Part shown: positions 6,365 through 13,995 of the stretch, piece by piece
Position numbering within the stretch: position 1 is the stretch's first letter
Layout of the letters: every line of letters begins with the position of its first letter
Source of the DNA: an uncultured Muribaculaceae bacterium
GTDB taxonomy: Bacteria > Bacteroidota > Bacteroidia > Bacteroidales > Muribaculaceae
Assembly: GCA_910588035.1 (NCBI GenBank)
Contig: CAJUPY010000035.1
Location: 1-16,459 of the forward strand
Direction: 5' to 3'
Length of the DNA stretch: 16,459 nucleotides
Notes under the pieces: model-generated
Databases searched by the model: none
What the model saw: only the letters and a program-made list of their open reading frames with translations
What the model was told of the DNA's origin: nothing
Program-made: the position numbers and the translations under genes

Positions 6365-7378
6365 TTATTTCAAGAAGTAGACGATGCTCATGCCGGGACG
6401 CAGATCGGCGATTGAGTCGAGTGTGTGGGCTTTGATCTGGAAGGTGCGGCTGTCCCATTGTCCGGTAGTCTTGGTGGCACGCCATGTGGCGTATGAGCCG
6501 AGATCGTTGATGTAGTAAATCTTTGCCTTTGCGGTTTTTTTGCCGAGCGCGGGTATCATGATTTCGATTTCCTTTCCCATGGTCAGATCTTTCAGATACT
6601 CCTCCCTGACATTGAAGGTAACCCATTTGTCATCGAGACGGAGCACGCTCATGATAGGTGCGCCGAGTGAGACCAACTCACCGGGCTCGGGATAGATTTC
6701 TTCGATTTGTCCGTCACAAGGGGCGACGAGATATTGGTCTTCGAGCAGAGCCTCCACTTCGAGAACACCGCCTTTGGCCACATTGACCATGGCAGCTGCT
6801 GAAGTCTTGTCTTCGCTCTGGGCACCTGACTTGGCGAGTTCATACTGGCTCCGGGCCGCACTTTCACCGGCCGCTGCCGCCGTATAGGCCGCTTTCGCTT
6901 CATCGCGTTTCTGTTGGCTTATCACTCCGTTGTTGAACAGAGCCTCCATGCGGTCATAGGTTTTCTTTGCGATGTCACGTGCCGCGATTGCCTGCTGCCA
7001 TATGTCGTAGGCACTTTGAATGATCTGGATTCGGGTTCCACCATCGATTTTTTTGTTCTGTGCGCTCGCGGCGGTCTCCATTGCCTTTGCCTGGAGCATC
7101 TTCGCCTCGGCCAGTGAAGAGTGAATGTGAACGAGTGTGTCACCTTTTTTCACATTGTCGCCTTCAGATACATAAAATTCGATGACACGTCCGGGCAACT
7201 TGCCTGAGACGCGGACTGTCGTGGCTTCGGCCTGTCCCTCTATGATCTCAGCAGGTTTTTTCAGCAGAAAAAAACCGATAATAGCCATGACAATGACGGC
7301 CAGAATTAAAATGGCGAGGGCGTAATAGAGCGAACCTGTCTTGGTTTTCTGATCTGATATGTTGTTGGTATCAGCCAT
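6365..7378 (-). CDS. HlyD-family periplasmic adaptor (membrane fusion protein)
   Basis: 337 aa. It would bridge the inner-membrane permeases and the outer-membrane TolC-like channel. A short cytoplasmic N-terminus is followed by one membrane helix at about 17-39 (SLYYALAILILAVIVMAIIG). The first half of the biotinyl-lipoyl domain comes next (about 48-88: VRVSGKLPGRVIEFYVSEGD), then an alpha-helical hairpin (about 88-200, rich in Ala, Lys and Gln). The second lipoyl half is VEALLEDQYLVAPCDGQIEE, and a beta-barrel C-terminal domain ends the protein. The second lipoyl half carries the family's APxDGxI pattern, here with Cys in place of the variable residue. The gene follows tolC by about 40 nt and precedes the first permease by 18 nt. 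Length and domain order are normal for the YbhG/EmrA-like group. Confidence 0.93.
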   Translation of the reverse strand: MADTNNISDQKTKTGSLYYALAILILAVIVMAIIGFFLLKKPAEIIEGQAEATTVRVSGKLPGRVIEFYVSEGDNVKKGDTLVHIHSSLAEAKMLQAKAMETAASAQNKKIDGGTRIQIIQSAYDIWQQAIAARDIAKKTYDRMEALFNNGVISQQKRDEAKAAYTAAAAGESAARSQYELAKSGAQSEDKTSAAAMVNVAKGGVLEVEALLEDQYLVAPCDGQIEEIYPEPGELVSLGAPIMSVLRLDDKWVTFNVREEYLKDLTMGKEIEIMIPALGKKTAKAKIYYINDLGSYATWRATKTTGQWDSRTFQIKAHTLDSIADLRPGMSIVYFLK

Positions 7379-7418
7379 GGTGTTTGAGTGTTATTTAGGT
7401 TGGAGAAAATGGTTTTGT

Positions 7419-8873
7419 TTACTGATTCAGTGTTCCGAGAACTTTAGAGAGATATACATCACACAGGTGAACGTCAATTGAGGCGTCGATCTTCTCGCTG
7501 TTGGCCTTGAGCCATGCGGTCTGTGCTTCCATGACGTCGTCGGCTGTGACAACACCTTCACGGAATCCGATCTGCGCTGTCCGCAGGTTCTCGTCGGCTT
7601 TGCCGAGATTGGCGATTGTCATCTCATAGGTCTTGAGAGCTTCCTGGGCCTTGAATGCGGCCTGTGAGACCTGAAGGTCGATTTTCTCTTTGGCATCTTC
7701 GAGCTGGAGCTGCATGATTGTCTGTTGTGAGCGGGCCGCTCGATATTTGTTGTAATTTCCGCCCCAGTGCCAGATCGGTATCGTCACAGCTACGCCAACC
7801 GAGAACGCTCCGCCGAATTTGTTCTTGAAACCGTCGTAGGAGTTAGGGTTCATGAACGAATATGCGCCGACAAGTGCGACATTGGGCAGCATGGCTGACA
7901 TGGCCACTTTCTTTTCCTGACCGGCAATCTTCACTCCGAGTCCGAGGGCCTTCAGGTCGTGGCGGCGGCTGTAGACTTCTTCCATGTTGTAGCGTGTTGC
8001 GATCTCGGCATCTGTCGAGACCTCGGTGAGGTCGTCGTAAACCGTGTAGCTGTCGTTTATTGGCAGGCCGCAGATCTGAGCGAGAGCCATTTTGCTTAAA
8101 GCAAGGCCGTTGTTGACTTTGACAAGGTCGATCTGAGCTTGATTCAGTTTGACATCTACACTAAGTTTGTCGCTTCGGGTTGCGACACCCTGTTCAAGCA
8201 TTAGCCCTACGTTACGGTCGAGTGAGTCGAGGAGGTTCACATAGCTGACGGCGAGTTCATGTTTCGCATTTAGAGAAACGACCTGCCAATAGGCTGCGTC
8301 GACGGCATAGATCACGTTCTGTGCCTCGTTGTCGCGCATTTCACGGGCGAGCTCTTCAGCATAGCCTGTCAGTTTGTTCATCGCGACAATCTTGCCACCC
8401 ATGTAGATCGGCTGTGTCAGGGTCACCGCACCGAAAAAGACGTTGTGAATGTCGAACTCCATCGCCTCTTTTGGAATCATCGCCACTGTTGAAGGAACAT
8501 ATTGTCCGTCGGGCCCTTTGACCGGCATTCCGGTCTCGGGATTGGTGACGAGATTATATTCATATTTTCCGGTCTTAATGTCAAAAGATTTTGTCGGCAG
8601 CATCTGGTCAGAGTCGAACAGAGCCAGCTTTTTCTGATTGTAGATGTAGCTTCCGGTGAAATCGATGGCGGGCAGATATGCTGCAAATGCCTCTTTTTTC
8701 TGATAGCCTGCGGCTTTCACTTTCTCGTTGCCGATTTTCATCTGCTTGTTGTTTTGAAGCGCGAGTGTCCGGCAATGGTCGAGAGTGAGTTGCGTCACGG
8801 CAATGTCAGATTGTGCCGTGGCCGCCGAGACAGTTATCAGCGAGATCATCGATAGTGTTATTGCTCGTAGCAT
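7419..8873 (-). CDS. TolC-family outer membrane efflux protein
   Basis: 484 aa; the outer-membrane channel and periplasmic tunnel of the export system. A signal peptide covers residues 1-20, cleaved after SAATA. Two repeated OEP halves follow: LDHCRTLALQNNKQMKIGNE at about 31-50, and the second half starting near MEEVYSRRHDLKALGLGVKI. Long Ala/Gln/Lys-rich helices lie between outer-membrane strands (FTGSYIYNQ at 72-80, FFGAVTLTQPIYMGG at 146-160). An extra segment of roughly 60 residues (about 81-140, rich in Pro, Gly and Asp) sits between these two strands and is probably a large surface loop. The gene is first in the operon; the adaptor starts about 40 nt downstream. The start ATG is directly followed by the signal peptide. 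A 20-bp palindrome lies about 38 nt upstream. Confidence 0.93.
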   Translation of the reverse strand: MLRAITLSMISLITVSAATAQSDIAVTQLTLDHCRTLALQNNKQMKIGNEKVKAAGYQKKEAFAAYLPAIDFTGSYIYNQKKLALFDSDQMLPTKSFDIKTGKYEYNLVTNPETGMPVKGPDGQYVPSTVAMIPKEAMEFDIHNVFFGAVTLTQPIYMGGKIVAMNKLTGYAEELAREMRDNEAQNVIYAVDAAYWQVVSLNAKHELAVSYVNLLDSLDRNVGLMLEQGVATRSDKLSVDVKLNQAQIDLVKVNNGLALSKMALAQICGLPINDSYTVYDDLTEVSTDAEIATRYNMEEVYSRRHDLKALGLGVKIAGQEKKVAMSAMLPNVALVGAYSFMNPNSYDGFKNKFGGAFSVGVAVTIPIWHWGGNYNKYRAARSQQTIMQLQLEDAKEKIDLQVSQAAFKAQEALKTYEMTIANLGKADENLRTAQIGFREGVVTADDVMEAQTAWLKANSEKIDASIDVHLCDVYLSKVLGTLNQ

Positions 8874-8910
8874 ATTGGCTGAGGTTTACATAAATAAATA
8901 GTTGTATGTC

Positions 8911-8930
8911 AAACGGTCTGTAGACCGTTT
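8911..8930. promoter_or_regulatory. 20-bp palindrome, candidate operator of the export operon
   Basis: AAACGGTCTGTAGACCGTTT: 9-nt arms AAACGGTCT and AGACCGTTT are exact reverse complements around the centre GT. It lies 38-57 nt upstream of the tolC start codon. No T-run follows on the minus strand (GACATAC follows), so it does not look like a terminator for the upstream channel gene. Size and symmetry suit a dimeric repressor of TetR or MarR type, but no such regulator is encoded in the window. A weak -7-like match (AACCTTTG, minus strand 8962-8955) lies upstream without a well-spaced -33 element. Confidence 0.5.
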
Positions 8931-9035
8931 ACTATTTTAACAATGCTCTATTGGCAAAGGTTTTTCATCAGGCGCAAAATTAGATTAAAACGTTTGAAAC
9001 GCGGTGTCCGATTTTCGTGAATTGTTGTTCTGTTG

Positions 9036-10484
9036 TCACTGTTTGTCGCCTGATTGGGCTTTTGTGCTTCCCGACCCGTTGAAAAATGGGGCGGGAATGC
9101 CGAAGACATTGTCAATCTGTTTTCCACCGCTGACATATCCGCCGGCAATGGTGTCTCGTCCTGACGGGCTCTCGAAAGTATAGAGATTGAAGAAAGGCAA
9201 CATTGCAGCGACCTGCTCGAAGACGGTGTCTTGTATGGCTTCGTAGGGGAACCATTTTGAGGTGGCGGTGAAACAGTAGACCTGGAACGGTATTCCGGTC
9301 GCTGTCTGCGGGAGAGTGGAGACGAAACAGTCGCTGTTGTGGTCGATGAGTTGACTGGCGTCGAGCCACATTTTCATATAAGCTCTGAACAGTCCGAGGT
9401 TGGTGTCGATCGTTCCGTCGACAAGCCCGTCGGGGTTATCGACATCTGCGACTTTTCCTGCCGACTTTTGTTCAAGCTTTTTATTGATGTAGTCTTCCAT
9501 GAATGGAACTTTCTTTATTTGTTGCAGCATCTCGGGTGTTGTGGGCAATATGCTGTCGGCATCGATCATGTAGCTGCGGCAAATGCGTCGTGTCTGGCTT
9601 TGCTGCATTGTACGGTAGTTCGTGAATCCATGGCTGATCAGGCTGTACGGAGGAAGTGTGGTGGTTGTCTTGTCCCAGTTCAGCACTTTTACGGCTGCCA
9701 GTGACACTTCCTGCACCGTTCCGTTGGCATCGGTGCCGTCTACTTTGATCCAGTCGCCCACATGGAGGCTGTCGTTTCCGGAGAGCTGCACTCCGGCCAC
9801 AAGACCGAGAATGCTGTCTTTGAAAATCAACATGAGCACGGCGGCAAATGCACCGAGTCCGGCCAGAAGGGCTCCGGGCGATTTATCGGCGATTATGCCG
9901 ACTATGATGATTGCCGCGACGATCCAGATCAGCCCTTTGGCAAGCTGTGCGAGGCCTTTCAACGGAAGATGACGTTTGTTCGCCTGTCGGTCGATGTGTT
10001 GCCACAGGGCTACGATCAGAGCAGAAAGAGCTATCGAAGTCAGGATGATCAGATAGACTATTGTCAGCTTTGTCAGTATTGCTGACAATGAGTTGTGGTT
10101 GGAGAGTGTGAATTGAATGAGAATCAGGAAAACCAACGGGGGGACCATGCGGCACAGTTTATGAAAGAACCTTACGTCGGTCAGCGCGTGGTAGGTGTCG
10201 GAGTCGCGATGGCGTGCGATTGTCTTTACAAGATTGAAAATGATGACCTGGGCTATGTAGCCAGCCACAATCGAGACCGCGAGCACGACTGCGGCGTAGA
10301 GAAACGTGACAACCGTCTCATTGTGTTCGAGGCCGAGCAGCCCGGTGAGCCAATCGACGACATTCATGATCAATTTCGCTATGGAGTAGGAGATGCCGGT
10401 GCGGTCGCCTATGAACCGTTTGATGTAGTCGGCCTGTGTTGTGATGTCTCCGGTGATGAGCAGAGAGATAAGTGCTGAAGTCAT
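9036..10484 (-). CDS. MscS-family mechanosensitive ion channel, YbdG-like
   Basis: An inner-membrane channel that opens under membrane tension during osmotic downshock. With the ATG at 10484 it has 482 aa. Four or five transmembrane helices occur between about 58 and 222. The last is a Gly/Ala-rich pore-lining helix (GALLAGLGAFAAVLMLIFKD), followed by the MscS beta domain (DWIKVDG, GTVQEVSLAAVKVLNWDKTT, LPPYSLISHGFTNYR, about 244-291). The sequence RRICRSYMIDAD and the extended C-terminal domain are characteristic of the YbdG/MscM branch. An in-frame GTG at 10571, 9 nt after a GGAGG (10585-10581), could add 29 residues. The ATG is preferred because the added segment is not channel-like, but the choice is open. 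The gene is probably monocistronic; the tolC operon starts 162 nt downstream. Confidence 0.92.
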   Translation of the reverse strand: MTSALISLLITGDITTQADYIKRFIGDRTGISYSIAKLIMNVVDWLTGLLGLEHNETVVTFLYAAVVLAVSIVAGYIAQVIIFNLVKTIARHRDSDTYHALTDVRFFHKLCRMVPPLVFLILIQFTLSNHNSLSAILTKLTIVYLIILTSIALSALIVALWQHIDRQANKRHLPLKGLAQLAKGLIWIVAAIIIVGIIADKSPGALLAGLGAFAAVLMLIFKDSILGLVAGVQLSGNDSLHVGDWIKVDGTDANGTVQEVSLAAVKVLNWDKTTTTLPPYSLISHGFTNYRTMQQSQTRRICRSYMIDADSILPTTPEMLQQIKKVPFMEDYINKKLEQKSAGKVADVDNPDGLVDGTIDTNLGLFRAYMKMWLDASQLIDHNSDCFVSTLPQTATGIPFQVYCFTATSKWFPYEAIQDTVFEQVAAMLPFFNLYTFESPSGRDTIAGGYVSGGKQIDNVFGIPAPFFNGSGSTKAQSGDKQ

Positions 10485-10634
10485 AATGCAGAGTTTTGTG
10501 GTTATGATTTCAACAACGGGGCGGCTTGTTTTGTTGACGGATATATATAAAATGAAAGTGCACTTCTTCACAGAAGCACACCTCCCTCATAACCAAAATT
10601 CAAGTATATTTTATGTCTAACAAATCGTTGTCTG

Positions 10635-10682
10635 AAAGTCATGCGGGTTATTTTATATCATTATCACATTATGCATGACTTT
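10635..10682 (-). other. Inverted repeat in the leader of the mechanosensitive channel gene
   Basis: AAAGTCATGC (10635-10644) and GCATGACTTT (10673-10682) are perfect 10-nt inverted repeats separated by 28 AT-rich nt. On the minus strand the repeat begins within about 10 nt of the predicted transcription start, so the channel mRNA would open with a stem-loop. It may protect the 5' end, or the DNA repeat may bind a regulator. Confidence 0.5.
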
Positions 10683-10695
10683 GACTTTGACACTG

Positions 10696-10725
10696 CAAAG
10701 GTAATATGTTTTTTTTAATTGCAAA
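10696..10725 (-). promoter_or_regulatory. Bacteroidetes-type promoter for the mechanosensitive channel gene
   Basis: On the minus strand TTTG (10725-10722) is followed after 18 nt by TACCTTTG (10703-10696). This fits the Bacteroidetes -33 (TTTG) and -7 (TAnnTTTG) elements in sequence and nearly in spacing; a second TTTG at 10730-10727 gives a 23-nt spacer. Transcription would start near 10690, leaving a leader of about 200 nt before the ATG at 10484. The region between the channel gene and the helicase stop (10485-10763) is otherwise AT-rich and holds no gene. Confidence 0.65.
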
Positions 10726-10763
10726 ACAAATATATATTTATAAAACCTAATAAAAGTTAAAAC

Positions 10764-12167
10764 TCATATTATTTCAACCGAGGGGTTTATAAAATAGAGT
10801 TTTTTAGTGGCACGGGTCGACGCTGTGTAAAGCCACCGGTAGAAATCGAGTGTCCTATAGGCTTCTTCTGGAATATATCCCATGTCGACAAAAACATTTT
10901 TCCATTGGCCGCCTTGAGATTTGTGGCAAGTCACGGCATAGGCATATTTCACCTGCAGGGCGTTGAACCAAGGATCGGTTTTGAGAGCGCGTCGGCGGGT
11001 GTCGGCCGGGGTGTCAGGGGCGAACTTGTCCGGGTCATTGAAACAGACGTTTAGCAGTGCATTTGATTTTTCCGGCGAAAGACCGGCCGATTCACTTGTA
11101 AGCGAATCGAGGATTATCTTCACGTCTATTTCCACATCGCGGTCGGGAAAGTGCAGTCTGACATCGGCAAATCTGATCATTCCGCGGTTTTCCGTACCGT
11201 ATATCGCCACGACGCGCGCTACATCTCCGTTGGCTATGAAGTCTATTTCCTTTACTTGAGAGGTCCAGAAATAATTATTTTTTGCGATCAGCAGCAGTTC
11301 GCCTTTAGATAATTCCTCTTCTTTGTCAAGAATGCGTGATCTGATCGCGAGATTGAAGTCGACGGCCCGGCGGTTTGAACGTGTCACCAGAATCGTGTCT
11401 TCAATGCCGTCACGGCTGTATGCCGATCCCATTATGTCTTCAAGATCGACCGGATCTACCGCCTCGACATCGTCAAACGGTGTGACTGTCAGCGACGGCA
11501 TCGGCAACGGAGTCATTTTCATTGCGCGTCGAAGCATCGTGGCATTATAGAGAATTCCTGAGTCACGGCTCTGGCGCACGGTTTCGGTCATTGTCACCCG
11601 TGTGACCTTTAGCCCCATCGCGTTAAGAACCGATGGATTCATGGCCGGACTCTCGCTTGTCCCGACAGGCGGCAGCTGTGCCGTGTCACCCAGTAAAATC
11701 AGTTTGCACCCTTCGCCTGAATAGACATAGAGAATCAGGTCTTCAAGAATGTCTGGTCCGTTGTCGGTTCCATTCCCGATCATAGAAGCCTCATCGACGA
11801 TGAACATGGTCGCTTTGTGGCGATTGCTGTTAACTGCGGCTATGGTTGATCCGGGGCTCGGCGGGCGGTAGATTTTGCGGTGGATTGTGAACGCCCGGTG
11901 GCGGCTGAAGGCCGAGAATACTTTCGCGGCGCGTCCGGTAGGAGCAAGCAACACCGAGGAAACTCCGATTTCGCGCAGAGTCTTTACGAGTGCTCCGGTG
12001 ACGGATGTCTTTCCTGTTCCGGCGTAACCGTTGAGCAGGAACACTCCGTTTGACATTGCGTTGGGAGAACAGAAACGCGACAGGGCGGCAATGAGTTGCA
12101 GTTGCTGCCCTGTCGGTTCGTAAGGTAGGTTGTCAGTCACACGGACTGCAAATTCAAGTGCGTCCAA
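10764..12167 (-). CDS. RecD-like superfamily 1 DNA helicase (AAA/UvrD_C_2)
   Basis: A 467-aa ATP-dependent DNA helicase, probably 5'-3' and acting in DNA repair or replication restart. Walker A is GYAGTGKTS (47-55), motif Ia APTGRAAKVF (75-84), Walker B VDEAS (124-128) and motif III GDTAQLPPVG (about 160-169). The C-terminal UvrD_C_2 motif is VTCHKSQGGQW (about 412-422), with WLYTASTRATKKLYF near the end. It is shorter than full RecD2 (about 700 aa or more) and lacks that protein's N-terminal region, resembling the compact Dda/RecD-like helicases common in Bacteroidetes. No ATG precedes the conserved N-terminal stretch LPYEPTGQQ. TTG at 12167, 6 nt after the cysS stop, gives a natural start; GTG at 12140 would start too close to the core. 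It is last in the five-gene run. Confidence 0.9.
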   Translation of the reverse strand: MDALEFAVRVTDNLPYEPTGQQLQLIAALSRFCSPNAMSNGVFLLNGYAGTGKTSVTGALVKTLREIGVSSVLLAPTGRAAKVFSAFSRHRAFTIHRKIYRPPSPGSTIAAVNSNRHKATMFIVDEASMIGNGTDNGPDILEDLILYVYSGEGCKLILLGDTAQLPPVGTSESPAMNPSVLNAMGLKVTRVTMTETVRQSRDSGILYNATMLRRAMKMTPLPMPSLTVTPFDDVEAVDPVDLEDIMGSAYSRDGIEDTILVTRSNRRAVDFNLAIRSRILDKEEELSKGELLLIAKNNYFWTSQVKEIDFIANGDVARVVAIYGTENRGMIRFADVRLHFPDRDVEIDVKIILDSLTSESAGLSPEKSNALLNVCFNDPDKFAPDTPADTRRRALKTDPWFNALQVKYAYAVTCHKSQGGQWKNVFVDMGYIPEEAYRTLDFYRWLYTASTRATKKLYFINPSVEII

Positions 12168-12173
12168 TTCAGA

Positions 12174-13658
12174 TTATTTCAGAGACCATTCAAAGCCGTC
12201 TTTTGTATCCTTGACGTTGAACCCTATCTCAGACAGGCGGTTACGTATAAGGTCACTGGTTGTCCAGTCTTTATTGGCTTTTGCCTCGCGTCTTATTTCA
12301 AGCAGCAGGTCGACAGCTTCTTCAAAAGGTTTGAGCGAGCCGCCGTCACCGGCCGACATTTCGTCTCTCATTCCGAGAATCTCAAACAGGAATGTGTCAA
12401 ATAGCCGGCGCAGACGGTCGATGTCGTTTTGGTCGGCTTTGGCCTTTCCGTCGTTGACAAGGTTTATGATACGGCATGCGTCGAAGAGGTGGGCGATAAC
12501 AATCGGTGTGTTGAGGTCATCGTCGAGAGCTTCGTAGCATTTTGCCTCGAAAGCCTCCACTTCGGTTGCCACTGTCGATTGTTCGGCCGGTTTTATGTCT
12601 TTGAGACGCCGGTAGCCTTCCAGCATGCGTCCGTAGGCTTTCTCTGCACCTTGCAGGGCTTCGTTGCTGAAGTCTACTGTCGAGCGATATTGAGCCATCA
12701 GAATGAAGAATCTGATTGTCATCGGAGAATAGGGCTGTGTCAGCAAAGGGTGGGTTCCGGTGAAAAATTCGTCGAGGGTGATGAAATTGCCGAGCGATTT
12801 GCCCATTTTTTTACCCTCGATGGTGATCATGTTGTTATGGAGCCAATATCTTACGGTCTCGTGTCCGTTATGAGCTACCGATTGGGCTATCTCACATTCG
12901 TGGTGGGGGAATTTCAGATCCATGCCTCCGCCGTGAATGTCAAATTGCTCGCCGAGATATTTCTCTCCCATTGTCGAGCATTCGAGATGCCAGCCCGGGA
13001 ATCCTTCGCTCCATGGTGACGGCCAGTGCATGATGTGTTCCGGCGCCGCTTTTTTCCAGAGGGCGAAGTCTGCCTGATTGCGTTTCTCGCTTTGTCCGTC
13101 AAGCGCACGTGTCTCGCTGAGCAGTTCATCGATATTGCGTCCGGAGAGCTTGCCGTAGTGGTGGTCGCGGTTGTATTTCGGAACATCGAAGTAGACCGAT
13201 CCTTCGCTTTCATAGGCATATCCGCTCTCGAGAATTTTCTTGATATACTCGATCTGCTCGATTATGTGTCCCGAGGCGTGGGGCTCGATCGAAGGAGGCA
13301 GTACATTCAGGCGCGCCATTGCGTCGTGATAGCGGTTGAGGTAGTGTTGCACTACTTCCATAGGTTCGAGTTGCTCTAAGCGGGCTTTCTTCGCAACTTT
13401 ATCCTCTCCGTCGTCGGCGTCATGCTCAAGGTGTCCGACGTCGGTGATGTTTCTGACATAGCGCACTTTATATCCGAGGTGGGTCAGGTAGCGGTAGAGC
13501 ACGTCGAATGTGATTGCCGGACGTGCATGACCGAGATGTCCGTCACCATAGACAGTGGGTCCGCAGACGTACATGCCGACGCGATCTTGGTGCAGAGGTG
13601 TGAATTTTTCTTTCAGCCTCGACAGCGAGTTGTAGAGTGTGAGATTGTTGGGGCGCAT
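12174..13658 (-). CDS. cysS: Cysteine--tRNA ligase (CysRS)
   Basis: A class I aminoacyl-tRNA synthetase of 494 aa that charges tRNA-Cys in the cytoplasm. The HIGH-type motif is HLGH (41-44), within VCGPTVYGDGHLGHARPAIT. The KMSKS-type motif is KMGKS (284-288). Zinc ligands by alignment with the E. coli enzyme are Cys32, Cys227 (HLECS), His252 and Glu256 (FPHHECEIAQ). A DALR-type helical domain follows, and the C-terminus (ANKDWTTSDLIRNRLSEIGF) is typical of CysRS. The length is somewhat above the E. coli enzyme (461 aa). The ATG at 13658 starts 3 nt after the DUF3467 stop, and the helicase begins 6 nt after its own stop. The protein is complete with all key residues present. Confidence 0.97.
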   Translation of the reverse strand: MRPNNLTLYNSLSRLKEKFTPLHQDRVGMYVCGPTVYGDGHLGHARPAITFDVLYRYLTHLGYKVRYVRNITDVGHLEHDADDGEDKVAKKARLEQLEPMEVVQHYLNRYHDAMARLNVLPPSIEPHASGHIIEQIEYIKKILESGYAYESEGSVYFDVPKYNRDHHYGKLSGRNIDELLSETRALDGQSEKRNQADFALWKKAAPEHIMHWPSPWSEGFPGWHLECSTMGEKYLGEQFDIHGGGMDLKFPHHECEIAQSVAHNGHETVRYWLHNNMITIEGKKMGKSLGNFITLDEFFTGTHPLLTQPYSPMTIRFFILMAQYRSTVDFSNEALQGAEKAYGRMLEGYRRLKDIKPAEQSTVATEVEAFEAKCYEALDDDLNTPIVIAHLFDACRIINLVNDGKAKADQNDIDRLRRLFDTFLFEILGMRDEMSAGDGGSLKPFEEAVDLLLEIRREAKANKDWTTSDLIRNRLSEIGFNVKDTKDGFEWSLK

Positions 13659-13661
13659 TGC

Positions 13662-13973
13662 TCAGGCCATGAATGGATTTGGAATGTCGTTTCCGTTGTT
13701 TCCGGCAATCGGGGTCTTGCGCTGAATCTCGCCGAAAGTCTGCTCATATTTCTGGAGATTGTCGCGGAGAGCGAAAAAAAGATTTTTCGCGTTTTCGGGT
13801 GTCATTATTATTCTGCTCTGAACTTTAGCCTGTGGCATGTTGGGTGCCATTGAGATAAAATCGATGAAAAATTCACCTGGGGTGTGAGAGAGTACGGCGA
13901 GGTTCGAGTAGTGTCCACCTGCGACTTCGGGTGTCAGTTCTATTTTTATTTCGTTTTTTTTAGGCTGTTCCAT
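13662..13973 (-). CDS. DUF3467 family protein
   Basis: 103 aa, soluble, without signal peptide or membrane segment. It has the pattern of the DUF3467 family: IKIELTPEVAGGHYSNLAVL, then HTPGEFFIDFISMAPN and RIIMTPENAKNLFFALRDNL, ending in a low-complexity Asn/Pro/Gly tail. The family is small, conserved in Bacteroidetes and of unknown biochemical role; I recall it mostly beside rpoC in Bacteroidales. Here it lies between a lipoprotein gene (22 nt upstream) and cysS (3 nt downstream), so translation with cysS is probably coupled. The start at 13973 is the only ATG before the conserved region. Confidence 0.85.
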   Translation of the reverse strand: MEQPKKNEIKIELTPEVAGGHYSNLAVLSHTPGEFFIDFISMAPNMPQAKVQSRIIMTPENAKNLFFALRDNLQKYEQTFGEIQRKTPIAGNNGNDIPNPFMA

Positions 13974-13995
13974 AATTGTATTATTTTAGTTTGTG

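Noticed and set aside
8975..9035. Weak CGTTTCAAACG hairpin after the channel gene as a terminator
   Set aside because: The stem is at most 3-5 bp with almost no loop and the following tract is mixed A/T; too weak to call.
10704..10763. Terminator for the helicase operon
   Set aside because: The sequence after the stop is AT-rich with T-runs, but no stem of useful length could be found.
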